Source: Parvularcula sp. (GTDB taxonomy: Bacteria; Pseudomonadota; Alphaproteobacteria; Caulobacterales; Parvularculaceae). Taken from it: a stretch of 64,000 nt of DNA. The notes beneath the pieces are model-generated. The model made no database searches, was not told the DNA's origin, and saw only the letters and a program-made list of their open reading frames with translations. This document shows positions 26,151-33,904 of the stretch, in pieces. The translations under genes and the position numbers were made by a program. Numbering within the stretch: the stretch's first letter is position 1; every line of letters begins with the position of its first letter. The stretch lies in assembly GCA_002704915.1 (NCBI GenBank), contig PAIP01000062.1:62001-126000 (forward strand), written 5' to 3'.

Positions 26151-26470
26151 TCGAGCGATGCTCCATACAATCAAGCACAGGCTCGCAGGGAGTGACGGTG
26201 CCAACCAGTCCGGAAGTTCGCAAATTGTTGCAAACCCCAGGACAAGATCAGCTTTTTGTCCAAGGCTTTCGAACAGGGGTATCCAAAATGCAAGGTCGTA
26301 AATTCGCCGGAAACGGTCATCCAGTCGTGACCATGCGAGTGGCAGCAATTCCATAGTGCGGACATCGGGTATGTTGATGTCATGACGTGCTTCGTACTGC
26401 AAAAGCTCATCAAAACTGTTCTGGGCCCGCTACCTCAAAGGCCGATGCATCAGCAGTTTTTCAACTACGC

Positions 26471-26504
26471 ACTGCGAACGCGGCCAAAAGGCCGAGATCG
26501 CAGT
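26471..26504. repeat. 34-bp near-perfect hairpin between the phosphatase gene and traG
   Basis: The arms ACTGCGA/TCGCAGT and CGGCC/GGCCG pair, with a 3-3 internal loop and an AAAA apical loop. Neither side has a T-tract, so it is not a standard intrinsic terminator. It sits in the 126-bp gap between the cargo and the transfer backbone, where it could slow transcription out of the cargo genes. Confidence 0.45.
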
Positions 26505-26528
26505 GCCACCCAGCGGGCCCGGATATTC

Positions 26529-27677
26529 CTATTCCAGAAGGCTTGCACGTATGGCAGACAACTCCGTATCCGTAACATCCAGCTCATTCTGGATAAACGC
26601 TAGAACGGAGCCGTGTTCGGCAGCGATATGGTCCAGGCTCGCCTCTATATACATTGGATGAGAGGCCATCAGCGGCTCCACCTTCTCAGGCGGCAGCTGG
26701 AACAGGAAGGCGTAAGGGCTGTCGCCAGCTTCGGCTTCAGCGCGCGCCTCGGGGCCCATAAACTCGGCCATATAGTCCACAAAATCGTCCGACAGACTGT
26801 AATCATGCACCACGGTCTCACGTGGCACACCCAGTGCTGTCAGGATCAAGGCGGCGGCTGTGCCGGCGCGGTCCTTGCCAGCCGAGCAGTTGAAAGCCAG
26901 CGGCGTGCGGCCCGCGGCAAGCTCGTCGAACATGGCCGTGTAGCCTTCGGCCTCGCCCAGGGCGATGTCGTGGTATCCGGCGGCCATGGCGTTCGCCACA
27001 TCATCGGGGGTCGAGTCAGGATCGAGCAGAGCGGCGAACATGGGGTTGTTCGCCGGATCGTCGTCGTTGCCTGGCGGTGGAGCAAAGGTGAGATATTCGA
27101 TGTCGCCCGCACGCCAATCTGTCGGCTCGTTTTTACGTTCGTCAGTCTCCCGAAAATCGCAGACGGTCTTGATGCCGAGGTCGGACAGATAGTCATAGTC
27201 GGCGTCTGTCAGTTCGTGCATCACACCCGAACGAAACACCTTGCCCCATTTCACCGTCTTACCATCGGCGGTTTCATAGCCGCCGAGGTCACGGAAATTG
27301 CGGCCACCTTCCAGTGGCAACAACCGTGTGGCGATCAGTTCGGATTCCCCGCCTTGTGGCTGAATGATGAAATAGCGGCGGCTGCGCTCATCCGTTTCCG
27401 GCGTCCATGAAAAGCTCGTGTCGGAGAGGTCGTCGGCGATCCCAACGGCGCCGTCACCATCCGGTGAACTGGAGATCAAAATGCTGACGGGTGCTTCGCC
27501 GCCGCTGAGGTCCCAGGAGACGTCGTAACTGCCGGTTTCGGCATTGAATGTCACTTCGGCCGATTCGATGGCGACGGGCGATGGATCGGTCTCAACCGCG
27601 CTTTCACCAGCCTGCTGACCGCAAGCGGCCATGGTGAATGCGAGCGCGATGACGGAAAGTCGAATGGGCAAGGCCAT
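26529..27677 (-). CDS. Lipoprotein tyrosine/dual-specificity phosphatase
   Basis: The 382-residue protein has a lipoprotein signal (IALAFTMAACGQQAG). A ~90-residue beta-rich, fibronectin-III-like segment follows (AEVTFNAETGSYDVSWDLSGG). The C-terminal phosphatase domain (tyrosine phosphatase family, Y_phosphatase3-like) shows EGGRNFRDLGGYETADG and the CX5R catalytic loop NCSAGKDRAGTAAA. It is probably anchored in the periplasm. Substrate unknown; such enzymes often lie downstream of TonB-dependent receptors, as here, which hints at nutrient phosphate-ester handling. Start at 27677 is set by the signal peptide. Confidence 0.88.
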   Translation of the reverse strand: MALPIRLSVIALAFTMAACGQQAGESAVETDPSPVAIESAEVTFNAETGSYDVSWDLSGGEAPVSILISSSPDGDGAVGIADDLSDTSFSWTPETDERSRRYFIIQPQGGESELIATRLLPLEGGRNFRDLGGYETADGKTVKWGKVFRSGVMHELTDADYDYLSDLGIKTVCDFRETDERKNEPTDWRAGDIEYLTFAPPPGNDDDPANNPMFAALLDPDSTPDDVANAMAAGYHDIALGEAEGYTAMFDELAAGRTPLAFNCSAGKDRAGTAAALILTALGVPRETVVHDYSLSDDFVDYMAEFMGPEARAEAEAGDSPYAFLFQLPPEKVEPLMASHPMYIEASLDHIAAEHGSVLAFIQNELDVTDTELSAIRASLLE

Positions 27678-27753
27678 GGCGGTGTCCTTTCAAAAAAAGA
27701 TTCACAGCCAAGGCCCACGATGGGGAAGGCCAAGGCTGTGGAGACAGGATTAG

Positions 27754-28053
27754 CTAGTAGTCAACGCGGACGGAGAACACCCAGCGGCGGCCAAAGCCCT
27801 CGACCTGGTTTGGTGTCGCCGGCGTGTTGATGAAACGGACATCTCGCTCATCGGTGAGGTTGTTCCCGTTGAGCGCCAGCGTCACGTTCGTGCCGTAAAC
27901 CTGCTGCGGGATGGTGTAGCGGATCGAGGAATCAACGCGCTCGGTCTCGTCCCAGAACTCGGTCAGGCTGTCGTTTTCCGTCGTGGACAACCAAGCATCA
28001 CGGTACTGGTAGTTGAGGCGGGCCGAGACGCCAAACTTCTCATAGAAGACCGA
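27754..28053 (-). pseudogene. TonB-dependent receptor, C-terminal fragment
   Basis: The ~100 codons end in ...FGRRWVFSVRVDY, with NYQYRDAWLST..., TNVTLALNGNNLTDERD and an aromatic C-terminus. This is the last beta-strands of a TonB-dependent outer-membrane receptor. The rest is missing: the IS3-family element begins at 28054 and no receptor sequence follows on its far side. The open frame continues into the IS but those residues are not receptor. It was probably co-transcribed with the phosphatase 77 bp downstream. Confidence 0.85.
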
Positions 28054-28091
28054 TGGACCTGTCACGCTTTTGTTCCGGCCTTGAGGCTCAT

Positions 28092-28952
28092 TTAAGCGGC
28101 GTTTCGCTCGAAGGCCAAGGGGCTTTTCCATCCGAGGGCTGAGTGTCGTCGTCGCGGATTGTAGAAGCCATTGATGTACTGAAAGAGTGCGGCTTCGGCC
28201 TCTCTCCGCGTTGTCCAGGTTTGCCTCCATATCAACTCGGCCTTCAGGGATTTGAAGAAGGTTTCGACGACGGAATTGTCGTAACAAATTCCTTTGCCGC
28301 TCATTGACACCTGAAAGCCCTGCTTACGCAGAATTTTCTGATAGTCGTGGCTACAGTATTGACTGCCCCTGTCGGTGTGGTGAAGGCACCCCGGTGGCGG
28401 CTGACGCAGATTGATCGCCATGTCCAGCGCGCGGATCGCAAGGTCTTTCTTCATGCGGTTGCTGGCTGCCCAGCCGATCACACGCCGCGAATACAGATCG
28501 AGAATGACGGCCAGATAGAGCCATCCCTCGCGGGTCCAGATGTAAGAGATATCACCGGCCCATTTCTGGTTCGGCCCGCTTGCAGAGAAATCCCGGTCGA
28601 GCAGATTGGGCGCTACGTTGAACCGATGATTGCTATCAGTTGTTGCCTTATGTTTGCGTGTGCGGTGGGCACGAATATTGTTCTGCTTCATCAGTCGACC
28701 AACACGTCGATGCCCCACGATAAGACCAAGTTCTTTTAGCTCCTCAGTCATGCGCGGGCGTCCATAACTGCCGAGTGCAAGACGGTGCTGCTCTCGAATG
28801 TGCGCCAAAATCACAAGATCCTCACGCTGGCGCCGGCTCATAGTGCGCGATCGCCACGCCCTGAACCCTCGTGATGTCACCTGCAACACGCGGCACATCT
28901 GCTCAATCGGCCAAGCCTTCTTCCAGGTCTCAATGAAAGCGAACCGCTTCAC
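28092..28952 (-). CDS. IS3-family transposase OrfB (DDE integrase core)
   Basis: The 286-residue frame carries an HTH_21 segment (RLALGSYGRPRMTEELKELG) and an rve catalytic core: first Asp in KWAGDISYIWT, second in HHTDRGSQYCS, Glu in NSVVETFFKSLKAELI. The end is RRRHSALGWKSPLAFE. The frame begins with GTG overlapping the orfA stop. In this family the active enzyme is the OrfAB fusion made by a -1 frameshift near the A7 run in orfA. Apparently intact. Confidence 0.93.
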   Translation of the reverse strand: MKRFAFIETWKKAWPIEQMCRVLQVTSRGFRAWRSRTMSRRQREDLVILAHIREQHRLALGSYGRPRMTEELKELGLIVGHRRVGRLMKQNNIRAHRTRKHKATTDSNHRFNVAPNLLDRDFSASGPNQKWAGDISYIWTREGWLYLAVILDLYSRRVIGWAASNRMKKDLAIRALDMAINLRQPPPGCLHHTDRGSQYCSHDYQKILRKQGFQVSMSGKGICYDNSVVETFFKSLKAELIWRQTWTTRREAEAALFQYINGFYNPRRRHSALGWKSPLAFERNAA

Positions 28953-29221
28953 TTCTGGCTGGCGAAGAAGGCCGTCGCTTTTTTTAAGATGTCCCGCTCC
29001 TCCTTGAGCGTGCGGTTCTCGCGGCGCAGCTGCTCGACTTCCTTCAGAAGATCAGCCGATGGCAAGTCTGGCCGCTCCTCAGTCCGGTATGTCGCAATCC
29101 ACTTGCCCAGCGTCGAAAGCCCGATCCCCAGATCTGCCGCAACCTGTTTGCGCGTCAAGCCGCTGCTCAGCGCTAGCCGAACCGCTTCGCGCTTGAAATC
29201 CTCGCCATGCTTGTGTCCCAT
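28949..29221 (-). CDS. IS3-family transposase OrfA (HTH), with A7 frameshift site
   Basis: The 90-residue protein has the HTH_Tnp_1 domain (EDFKREAVRLALSSGLTRKQ, then DLGIGLSTLGKWI) and a leucine-zipper-like C-terminus (LLKEVEQLRRENRTLKEERDILK). On the coding strand a run of seven A (28979-28985), reading A_AAA_AAG, lies about 30 bases before the stop. It is a typical -1 slippery site for OrfAB synthesis. Confidence 0.93.
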   Translation of the reverse strand: MGHKHGEDFKREAVRLALSSGLTRKQVAADLGIGLSTLGKWIATYRTEERPDLPSADLLKEVEQLRRENRTLKEERDILKKATAFFASQK

Positions 29222-29285
29222 CTTCCTGTCTCCTTGATAGTAGATAATCGTCTATCAAGGCCGGAATCAAACCGGGACAGGTCCA

Positions 29286-29593
29286 GTAGCCGAGTGATGA
29301 ACGCCGAGACCGGGAATTATGCCCTTGAGCAGCAATTGCTTAGAGCACAATTTTTGGTCGATTTGTATCCCAGTTACGGCGTTCTTCGGGTGCGATCATG
29401 CCTAAGCGCATCAAACCCGTCGAGGAAAGTACTCTACTTTCGCTCAGTCAATCTCTGCAGTTTAGCCTTCCCCTTGATCACGCAGGTTGCCGACCGCGTG
29501 ACCAACCTTCCACATATGGAATCACCGTCCGAATTTGGCCGGAAATCTATGGAATCTCCTGGCTAGACGGCGTTCACTCGTCGGAAGCGACAT
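29286..29593. other. Gap between the IS3-family element and the hydrogenase operon
   Basis: About 300 bp with no recognisable gene. The largest open frame (29398-29604, plus strand, 68 codons) shows no familiar motif and runs into the hypB 3' end. No receptor sequence continuing the truncated TonB gene is visible on the minus strand, so DNA was lost on this side of the IS. Confidence 0.6.
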
Positions 29594-30463
29594 CTACCCC
29601 ATGAGTCCTTCAACTTGCCTATTTAGGAAGTCAAACCAGGCATCCATGCCTTGGCCGGTTTTCGAAGAAACGGCGAGTATTTGGGCGTCAGGATTGACCG
29701 ACAGAATATTCTCCCGGCACTGAGCTTCATCAAATTCCACCGCTTCGGCAATGTCCATTTTATTGATGACGACACAGCCAGAGGCGCGGAACATATGCGG
29801 GTATTTGAGCGGCTTATCCTCGCCTTCGGTTACGGAGATGACCGCGATTTTCATCTGTTCGCCGAGATCGAACATGGCCGGGCAGACAAGATTGCCGACA
29901 TTTTCGATCATGAGTATGGCGCCGCTCTCAAGGTCCAAGGCTTTGACGCCTTCAGCAATCATGTCTGCTTCCAGATGGCATCCAGCGCCGGTGTTGATCT
30001 GAACGGCTTGAGCGCCGGCGGCGCGCACGCGCTCGGCATCATTGGCCGTCATCTGGTCACCCTCGATCACTGCGATACGCCCATCGCCCGGAAATTTGTG
30101 TATGGTGTGCTCGAGCAGGGTTGTCTTGCCGGCGCCGGGCGAACTGACCAGGTTGAGCGCCAGGACGCCGCGCCCCTCGAACCAACCGCGATTGCGCGCG
30201 GCGATCGCATCATTCTTTGAGAGCACCGCCGCTTCAAGGCTGATCACTTCGCCATTGACCCCGTGAACATGCGGGCGATTATCACCCTCATGAGCGTGAT
30301 GATGATTGCCGTGATCATGACCGCCAGAATGCGCATGCTCGTGATCGTGCGGACTCTGCTCCTGCAGAATGCCACCAGATCGCAGCACTCGACTTTCGCC
30401 GGTTTTCGGATCCGTCAACGTCACATCATTGTTTGGGTCAGAACATCCACACGTGCCGCACAT
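29594..30463 (-). CDS. hypB: HypB, nickel-binding GTPase for hydrogenase maturation
   Basis: The 289-residue protein begins MCGTCGCSDPNN, the high-affinity CxxCGC nickel site. A His-rich nickel-storage stretch follows (HDHEHAHSGGHDHGNHHH). The GTPase domain has Walker A SSPGAGKTTLLEHT, the metal-site segment INTGAGCHLEADM and NKMDIAE. HypB loads nickel into the large-subunit precursor with HypA. It is the last gene of the hydrogenase operon, overlapping hypA by one base. Confidence 0.96.
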   Translation of the reverse strand: MCGTCGCSDPNNDVTLTDPKTGESRVLRSGGILQEQSPHDHEHAHSGGHDHGNHHHAHEGDNRPHVHGVNGEVISLEAAVLSKNDAIAARNRGWFEGRGVLALNLVSSPGAGKTTLLEHTIHKFPGDGRIAVIEGDQMTANDAERVRAAGAQAVQINTGAGCHLEADMIAEGVKALDLESGAILMIENVGNLVCPAMFDLGEQMKIAVISVTEGEDKPLKYPHMFRASGCVVINKMDIAEAVEFDEAQCRENILSVNPDAQILAVSSKTGQGMDAWFDFLNRQVEGLMG

Positions 30464-30705
30464 CAGGCTGCCTCCTTGAATTCAAAGTCTTTCACTAAAA
30501 AAATATCCCCATCTGCTTCGACAAACTCCAGAACCGCGCCGGACAGAGGGCTTTGCGCCGTCACCAGGTCCCAGCAGAAGTCGAGCGCCCTACGCTCAAC
30601 GCAGGCAAGCGGACCGATCGCCACGCGCACCCGCTTGATCGCGCGCCCTTGCGCATGTTCCTCAACGATGGCGGCGATGGACCGGCTGAGGCCTAGCTCA
30701 TGCAT
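30463..30705 (-). CDS. hypA: HypA-like nickel chaperone lacking the zinc-binding loop
   Basis: The protein starts MHELGLSRSIAAIVEEHAQG, with the invariant N-terminal nickel site (Met1-His2-Glu3) of HypA. RVAIGPLACVERRALDFCWD and a C-terminal LVKDFEFKEAA follow. It is 80 residues long against about 113 in the family. The missing part is exactly the zinc domain with its two CxxC pairs, between LEFVEADGD and IFLVKDFE. The reading frame is clean, so this looks like a stable in-frame shortening, not decay. The nickel site could still work with HypB; how the missing zinc site is replaced is unknown. Confidence 0.85.
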   Translation of the reverse strand: MHELGLSRSIAAIVEEHAQGRAIKRVRVAIGPLACVERRALDFCWDLVTAQSPLSGAVLEFVEADGDIFLVKDFEFKEAA

Positions 30706-30706
30706 C

Positions 30707-31432
30707 TTAGAAACCTCCCCAGGCGGCGGTCGCGGTTTCGGCCATGACGCTGACGCCGATGCCGACCGCAAACAGCCCGGCGGCAACGGTCACGCCGGCA
30801 TGGAGCGCTCTGGCGGATCTCTCGGTTGCCCTTAGGGGCCAAGCGACAGCATAAGACAGCAGCGCCATGCCGATAATCGACCCGATGCCGAACACCAGAA
30901 TGTAGCCAAGGGCGAGCGCCGCGCTTTGCGTCGATGCAATGGCCAGTGTCAAAAGTCCGGCAGACCCGGCGGCGCCGTGCATGAGCCCGACAGCCAGCGC
31001 CCGCCAGGGCAAGCCCTCCGGATGAGCGTGATCATGTTTAGAAGCGCCGTGTCCCGTGGTCTCACCGGCATGGCTGTGGGCATGCAGATGGACTTTACCG
31101 TCCTCATGGGCATGGGCGTGAAAATGCACCCGCCGCCGCGCCATGCGGTAGAAAAGATGGCCGCCCAGCGCCACCAGCATAATGCCCACGGCGAACTCAA
31201 GCCGCGCTGCGCCAGTATCCGTCAAAACAAATCCGAAGATCAGGACGACCACGCCCAGCAGAAACAAGGTCAGCGTGTGACCGGCGCCCCAGAACGCGCC
31301 GCGGAGCATCATTTTTTTCTTGCCGCCGGATCGGTCTCCAGACATGGCGGCCATCGCCGCCAGGTGGTCGGCTTCAAGCGCGTGGCTCATGCCAATGAAG
31401 AACCCAAGAAGAAGAATACTCAGCATCAGCAT
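30707..31432 (-). CDS. Nickel/cobalt transporter, HoxN/NicO-like, with His-rich loop
   Basis: The 241-residue protein has about six membrane helices. The first carries the HX4DH nickel signature (GMSHALEADHLAAM) and a later one GLMHGAAGSAGLL. The central loop is His-rich (HFHAHAHEDGKVHLHAHSH). It should bring nickel into the cytoplasm for the hydrogenase. It overlaps the end of hypE by 7 bp and ends one base before hypA begins, so it is part of the operon. A UreH/HupE-type assignment is also possible; substrate preference is inferred from context. Confidence 0.87.
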   Translation of the reverse strand: MLMLSILLLGFFIGMSHALEADHLAAMAAMSGDRSGGKKKMMLRGAFWGAGHTLTLFLLGVVVLIFGFVLTDTGAARLEFAVGIMLVALGGHLFYRMARRRVHFHAHAHEDGKVHLHAHSHAGETTGHGASKHDHAHPEGLPWRALAVGLMHGAAGSAGLLTLAIASTQSAALALGYILVFGIGSIIGMALLSYAVAWPLRATERSARALHAGVTVAAGLFAVGIGVSVMAETATAAWGGF

Positions 31433-32469
31433 ATCCTCGGCAATTGTTCGCCGACCAGCATGTCGACAATGCGCGCGCCGCCAAAAAGCGTTGTCATCTC
31501 AACCCGGCCCGGTATTCCATCCACGGCATGGCCAATGATTGCCGCGTTCGCCCCAGCGCGCGTGGATTGCATCGCGGCCAGCGCCGCATCGGCCTCTTCA
31601 GGCGGCGCGAACAAGACAAGCGCGCCTTCATTGGCAAGATAGAGCGGATCAAGGCCAAGGATCTCGCATACGCCCCGTACTTCCTTGCGCAGCGGCACAC
31701 ATGCCTCATCTATCTTTATGCTGACGGATGATGCTTCGGCGATTTCATTGAGCGCTGAGGCAAGACCGCCGCGCGTCGCGTCGCGGGCGCATCGGATGTT
31801 CGGCGCCGCCGCAATGACGGCCTCCATCAGTTCGCCAAGCGGCTGGCAGTCGGATTTGATATCTGCGCTCAGGGCAAGGTCGCCGCGGGCGGCGAGAATG
31901 GCCGCGCCATGATCACCCAAAACGCCATTGACGATCGCGACATCGCCGGGCCGGACGGTCCCGGCGTTTAAGCAGCGCTCTGCTGGAATAATGCCGATAC
32001 CAGACGTTGTAATGAAAAGCTTGTCGGCGCTGCCGCGTTCCACGACTTTCGTGTCGCCGGTGACGATCTTCACGCCGGCTTCGTCGGCCGCCAGCCGCAT
32101 GGATGCGACCACGCGCCGAAGCAAATCGACTTCAACGCCTTCTTCCAGAATGAAAGAAGCCGAGAGCCAATGCGGCTTGGCGCCGCCGACAACCAGATCG
32201 TTGACCGTGCCGCAGACGGCGATTTTCCCGATATCGCCGCCGGGAAATTCGATCGGATGCACCACGAAACTGTCGGTTGTGAAGGCGAGTTTGGCGCCGG
32301 CTTCGGTAAGTGCGGGCGCCGACAGACGCGCCTGATCTTCAAGCGATTCTGGTTCAAAGGCGGAAACGAACACGTCCTCGATCAGGTCGCGCATGGCCGT
32401 GCCGCCGCCGCCATGGGCAAGTGTCACATGGCTCGCGCGCAAGCGTCTGACGGGCGCGATCATGTTCAC
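31426..32469 (-). CDS. hypE: HypE, carbamoyl dehydratase for the Fe(CN)2CO centre
   Basis: The 347-residue protein belongs to the AIR-synthase-like fold: VTLAHGGGGTAMRDLIEDVF, TDSFVVHPIEFPGGDIGK, GTVNDLVVGGAKP, RDATRGGLASALNE. It ends in PRIC, the C-terminal Cys that receives the carbamoyl group from HypF and turns it to thiocyanate. Its start overlaps the hypD stop (ATGA). Confidence 0.97.
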   Translation of the reverse strand: MNMIAPVRRLRASHVTLAHGGGGTAMRDLIEDVFVSAFEPESLEDQARLSAPALTEAGAKLAFTTDSFVVHPIEFPGGDIGKIAVCGTVNDLVVGGAKPHWLSASFILEEGVEVDLLRRVVASMRLAADEAGVKIVTGDTKVVERGSADKLFITTSGIGIIPAERCLNAGTVRPGDVAIVNGVLGDHGAAILAARGDLALSADIKSDCQPLGELMEAVIAAAPNIRCARDATRGGLASALNEIAEASSVSIKIDEACVPLRKEVRGVCEILGLDPLYLANEGALVLFAPPEEADAALAAMQSTRAGANAAIIGHAVDGIPGRVEMTTLFGGARIVDMLVGEQLPRIC

Positions 32470-33611
32470 GCCGCCGGCTCCACTTCAGGCCGGATGCCGC
32501 CATATTGATAGTAAGCTGCGCAAGCGCCCTCTGACGACACCATCAAGGCGCCGAGCGGTTGCTCAGGGGTGCACCCTTTGCCGAATTGCGGGCATTGATG
32601 GGGTTTGATGCGGCCAGTCATGACATCGCCGCATCCGCAGTCCTCGGGTTCGGGTGTCTGCCTGTTTCCCTTGCTGTAACCGATGCCGAATTTTCGCTCC
32701 GCATCAAACGCCGCGTATTTTTCCCGGATCTTCAGGCCGGACTTGTCAATTTCACCCAATCCCCGCCACTCGAACTTTTCGCGCGGTTCGTAAACATCCT
32801 CGCAAGCGGCGATCGAGACGGGATTGCCGGCCGCCGGCACAATCCGCGCATACTGATTTTCCACTTCGGCCCGGCCGTCCCGGATTTGCTGAAGCACCAT
32901 CAAGACAGACTGCAAAAGGTCGACAGGTTCAAACCCAGCGACGACGATCGGTTTTTGATAATCCCGTGCGATGAATTCATACGGCTCCAGTCCAATAACC
33001 ATGGAGACATGGCCGGGACCAACAAAGCCATCGAGCTTCATATGCGGGTCGTCGAGCAACGCCTTGATGGGCGGTGGCACCGTGATGTGATTGCAGAAGA
33101 GCGAGAAATTGCTCAGACCTTCCGCCGCTGCCTGCTGTACGCACAGCGCCGTGGAGGGCGTCGTCGTTTCAAATCCCAGCGCGAAAAAGACAATTTCGCG
33201 ATCTGGATGACGACGGGCAAGCTCCAACGCATCAAGCGGGGAATAGACCATGCGAATGTCGCAGCCGTCGGCCTTCGCCTGTAACAAGGATTTGCGCGTC
33301 CCGGGCACGCGCATGGCGTCGCCGAAAGTGGTGAAGATCACGTCCGGCCGTTCGGCCAGTTCCACGCACTCATCGACGCGCGACATGGGCAACACGCAGA
33401 CCGGACAACCGGGACCGTGGATAAATTCAAGTCCGGTTGGCGTCAGCTTATCAAGGCCGTAGCGAAAGATGGCGTGGGTGTGTCCGCCGCAGATTTCCAT
33501 TATGTAGATGGGCGCATCGGCGGTTGCGCCGATCACGCCGACGAGGCGTTCAATCTCAGCGAGCACCGCCTTCGCAGCGGCGGGATCGCGAAATTCATCA
33601 GTATACTTCAT
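32466..33611 (-). CDS. hypD: HypD, iron-sulfur scaffold for Fe(CN)2CO assembly
   Basis: The 381-residue protein shows the family motifs EICGGHTHAIFRYGL, FIHGPGCPVCVLPM, FFALGFETTTPSTA and HVSMVIGLEPYEF. The Cys-rich C-terminus has PEPEDCGCGDVMTG and KGCTPEQPLGALMVSSEGAC, which holds the [4Fe-4S] cluster. With HypC it carries the iron to which HypE delivers cyanide. Overlaps hypC and hypE by ATGA at both ends. Confidence 0.97.
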   Translation of the reverse strand: MKYTDEFRDPAAAKAVLAEIERLVGVIGATADAPIYIMEICGGHTHAIFRYGLDKLTPTGLEFIHGPGCPVCVLPMSRVDECVELAERPDVIFTTFGDAMRVPGTRKSLLQAKADGCDIRMVYSPLDALELARRHPDREIVFFALGFETTTPSTALCVQQAAAEGLSNFSLFCNHITVPPPIKALLDDPHMKLDGFVGPGHVSMVIGLEPYEFIARDYQKPIVVAGFEPVDLLQSVLMVLQQIRDGRAEVENQYARIVPAAGNPVSIAACEDVYEPREKFEWRGLGEIDKSGLKIREKYAAFDAERKFGIGYSKGNRQTPEPEDCGCGDVMTGRIKPHQCPQFGKGCTPEQPLGALMVSSEGACAAYYQYGGIRPEVEPAA

Positions 33612-33904
33612 GATGCCTCCTCCATCGCCGCCTTTCCGTCGCGCATGGCTTCAATTTCGGCCTGCGCTTCGCCAAGCTGCATCAGAATTTCGAGCGTTTT
33701 GGCCGCTTCTTCTTCATCGATGCGACTCATCGCGAAGCCGACATGGATCAACGCCCAGGCTCCGATGAGGTCATCGACCTTGCCGCCCTCGGGCATGATG
33801 CAGGCGACATTGATTTCCCGCTGCACGCCGGAAACATCGACCATGGCGAGTTTTTTTTCCGCATCCGAGATGGACACGATCTGTCCAGGTATGCCTAGGC
33901 ACAT
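33608..33904 (-). CDS. hypC: HypC, hydrogenase maturation chaperone
   Basis: The 98-residue protein starts MCLGIPGQIVSISDAEKKLA, with the essential Cys2 and the CLGIPG motif. GAWALIHVGFAMSRIDEEEA follows. It partners HypD and delivers the iron centre to the large-subunit precursor. The C-terminus is extended by about 20 residues relative to short HypC. Overlaps the hypF 3' end by 10 bp. Confidence 0.96.
   Translation of the reverse strand: MCLGIPGQIVSISDAEKKLAMVDVSGVQREINVACIMPEGGKVDDLIGAWALIHVGFAMSRIDEEEAAKTLEILMQLGEAQAEIEAMRDGKAAMEEAS

Larger units (their letters stand above)
28054..29285 (-). mobile_element. IS3-family insertion sequence (1232 bp)
   Basis: Inverted-repeat ends begin TGGACCTGTC on both sides and agree at about 27 of 31 positions, including the inner block TTCCGGCCTTGA. 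orfA and orfB are in the standard overlapping arrangement. The flanking bases (CGA left, GTA right) do not form a direct repeat. This fits a deletion of adjacent DNA after insertion, or an exchange between two copies. Confidence 0.92.

Noticed and set aside
28054-28287. Longer TonB receptor fragment reaching into the IS
   Set aside because: The open frame enters the inverted repeat and OrfB coding sequence; the residues there are shadow translation.
29398-29604. 68-codon frame on the plus strand after the IS3-family element
   Set aside because: No motif, no ribosome site, and it runs into the hypB 3' end on the other strand.
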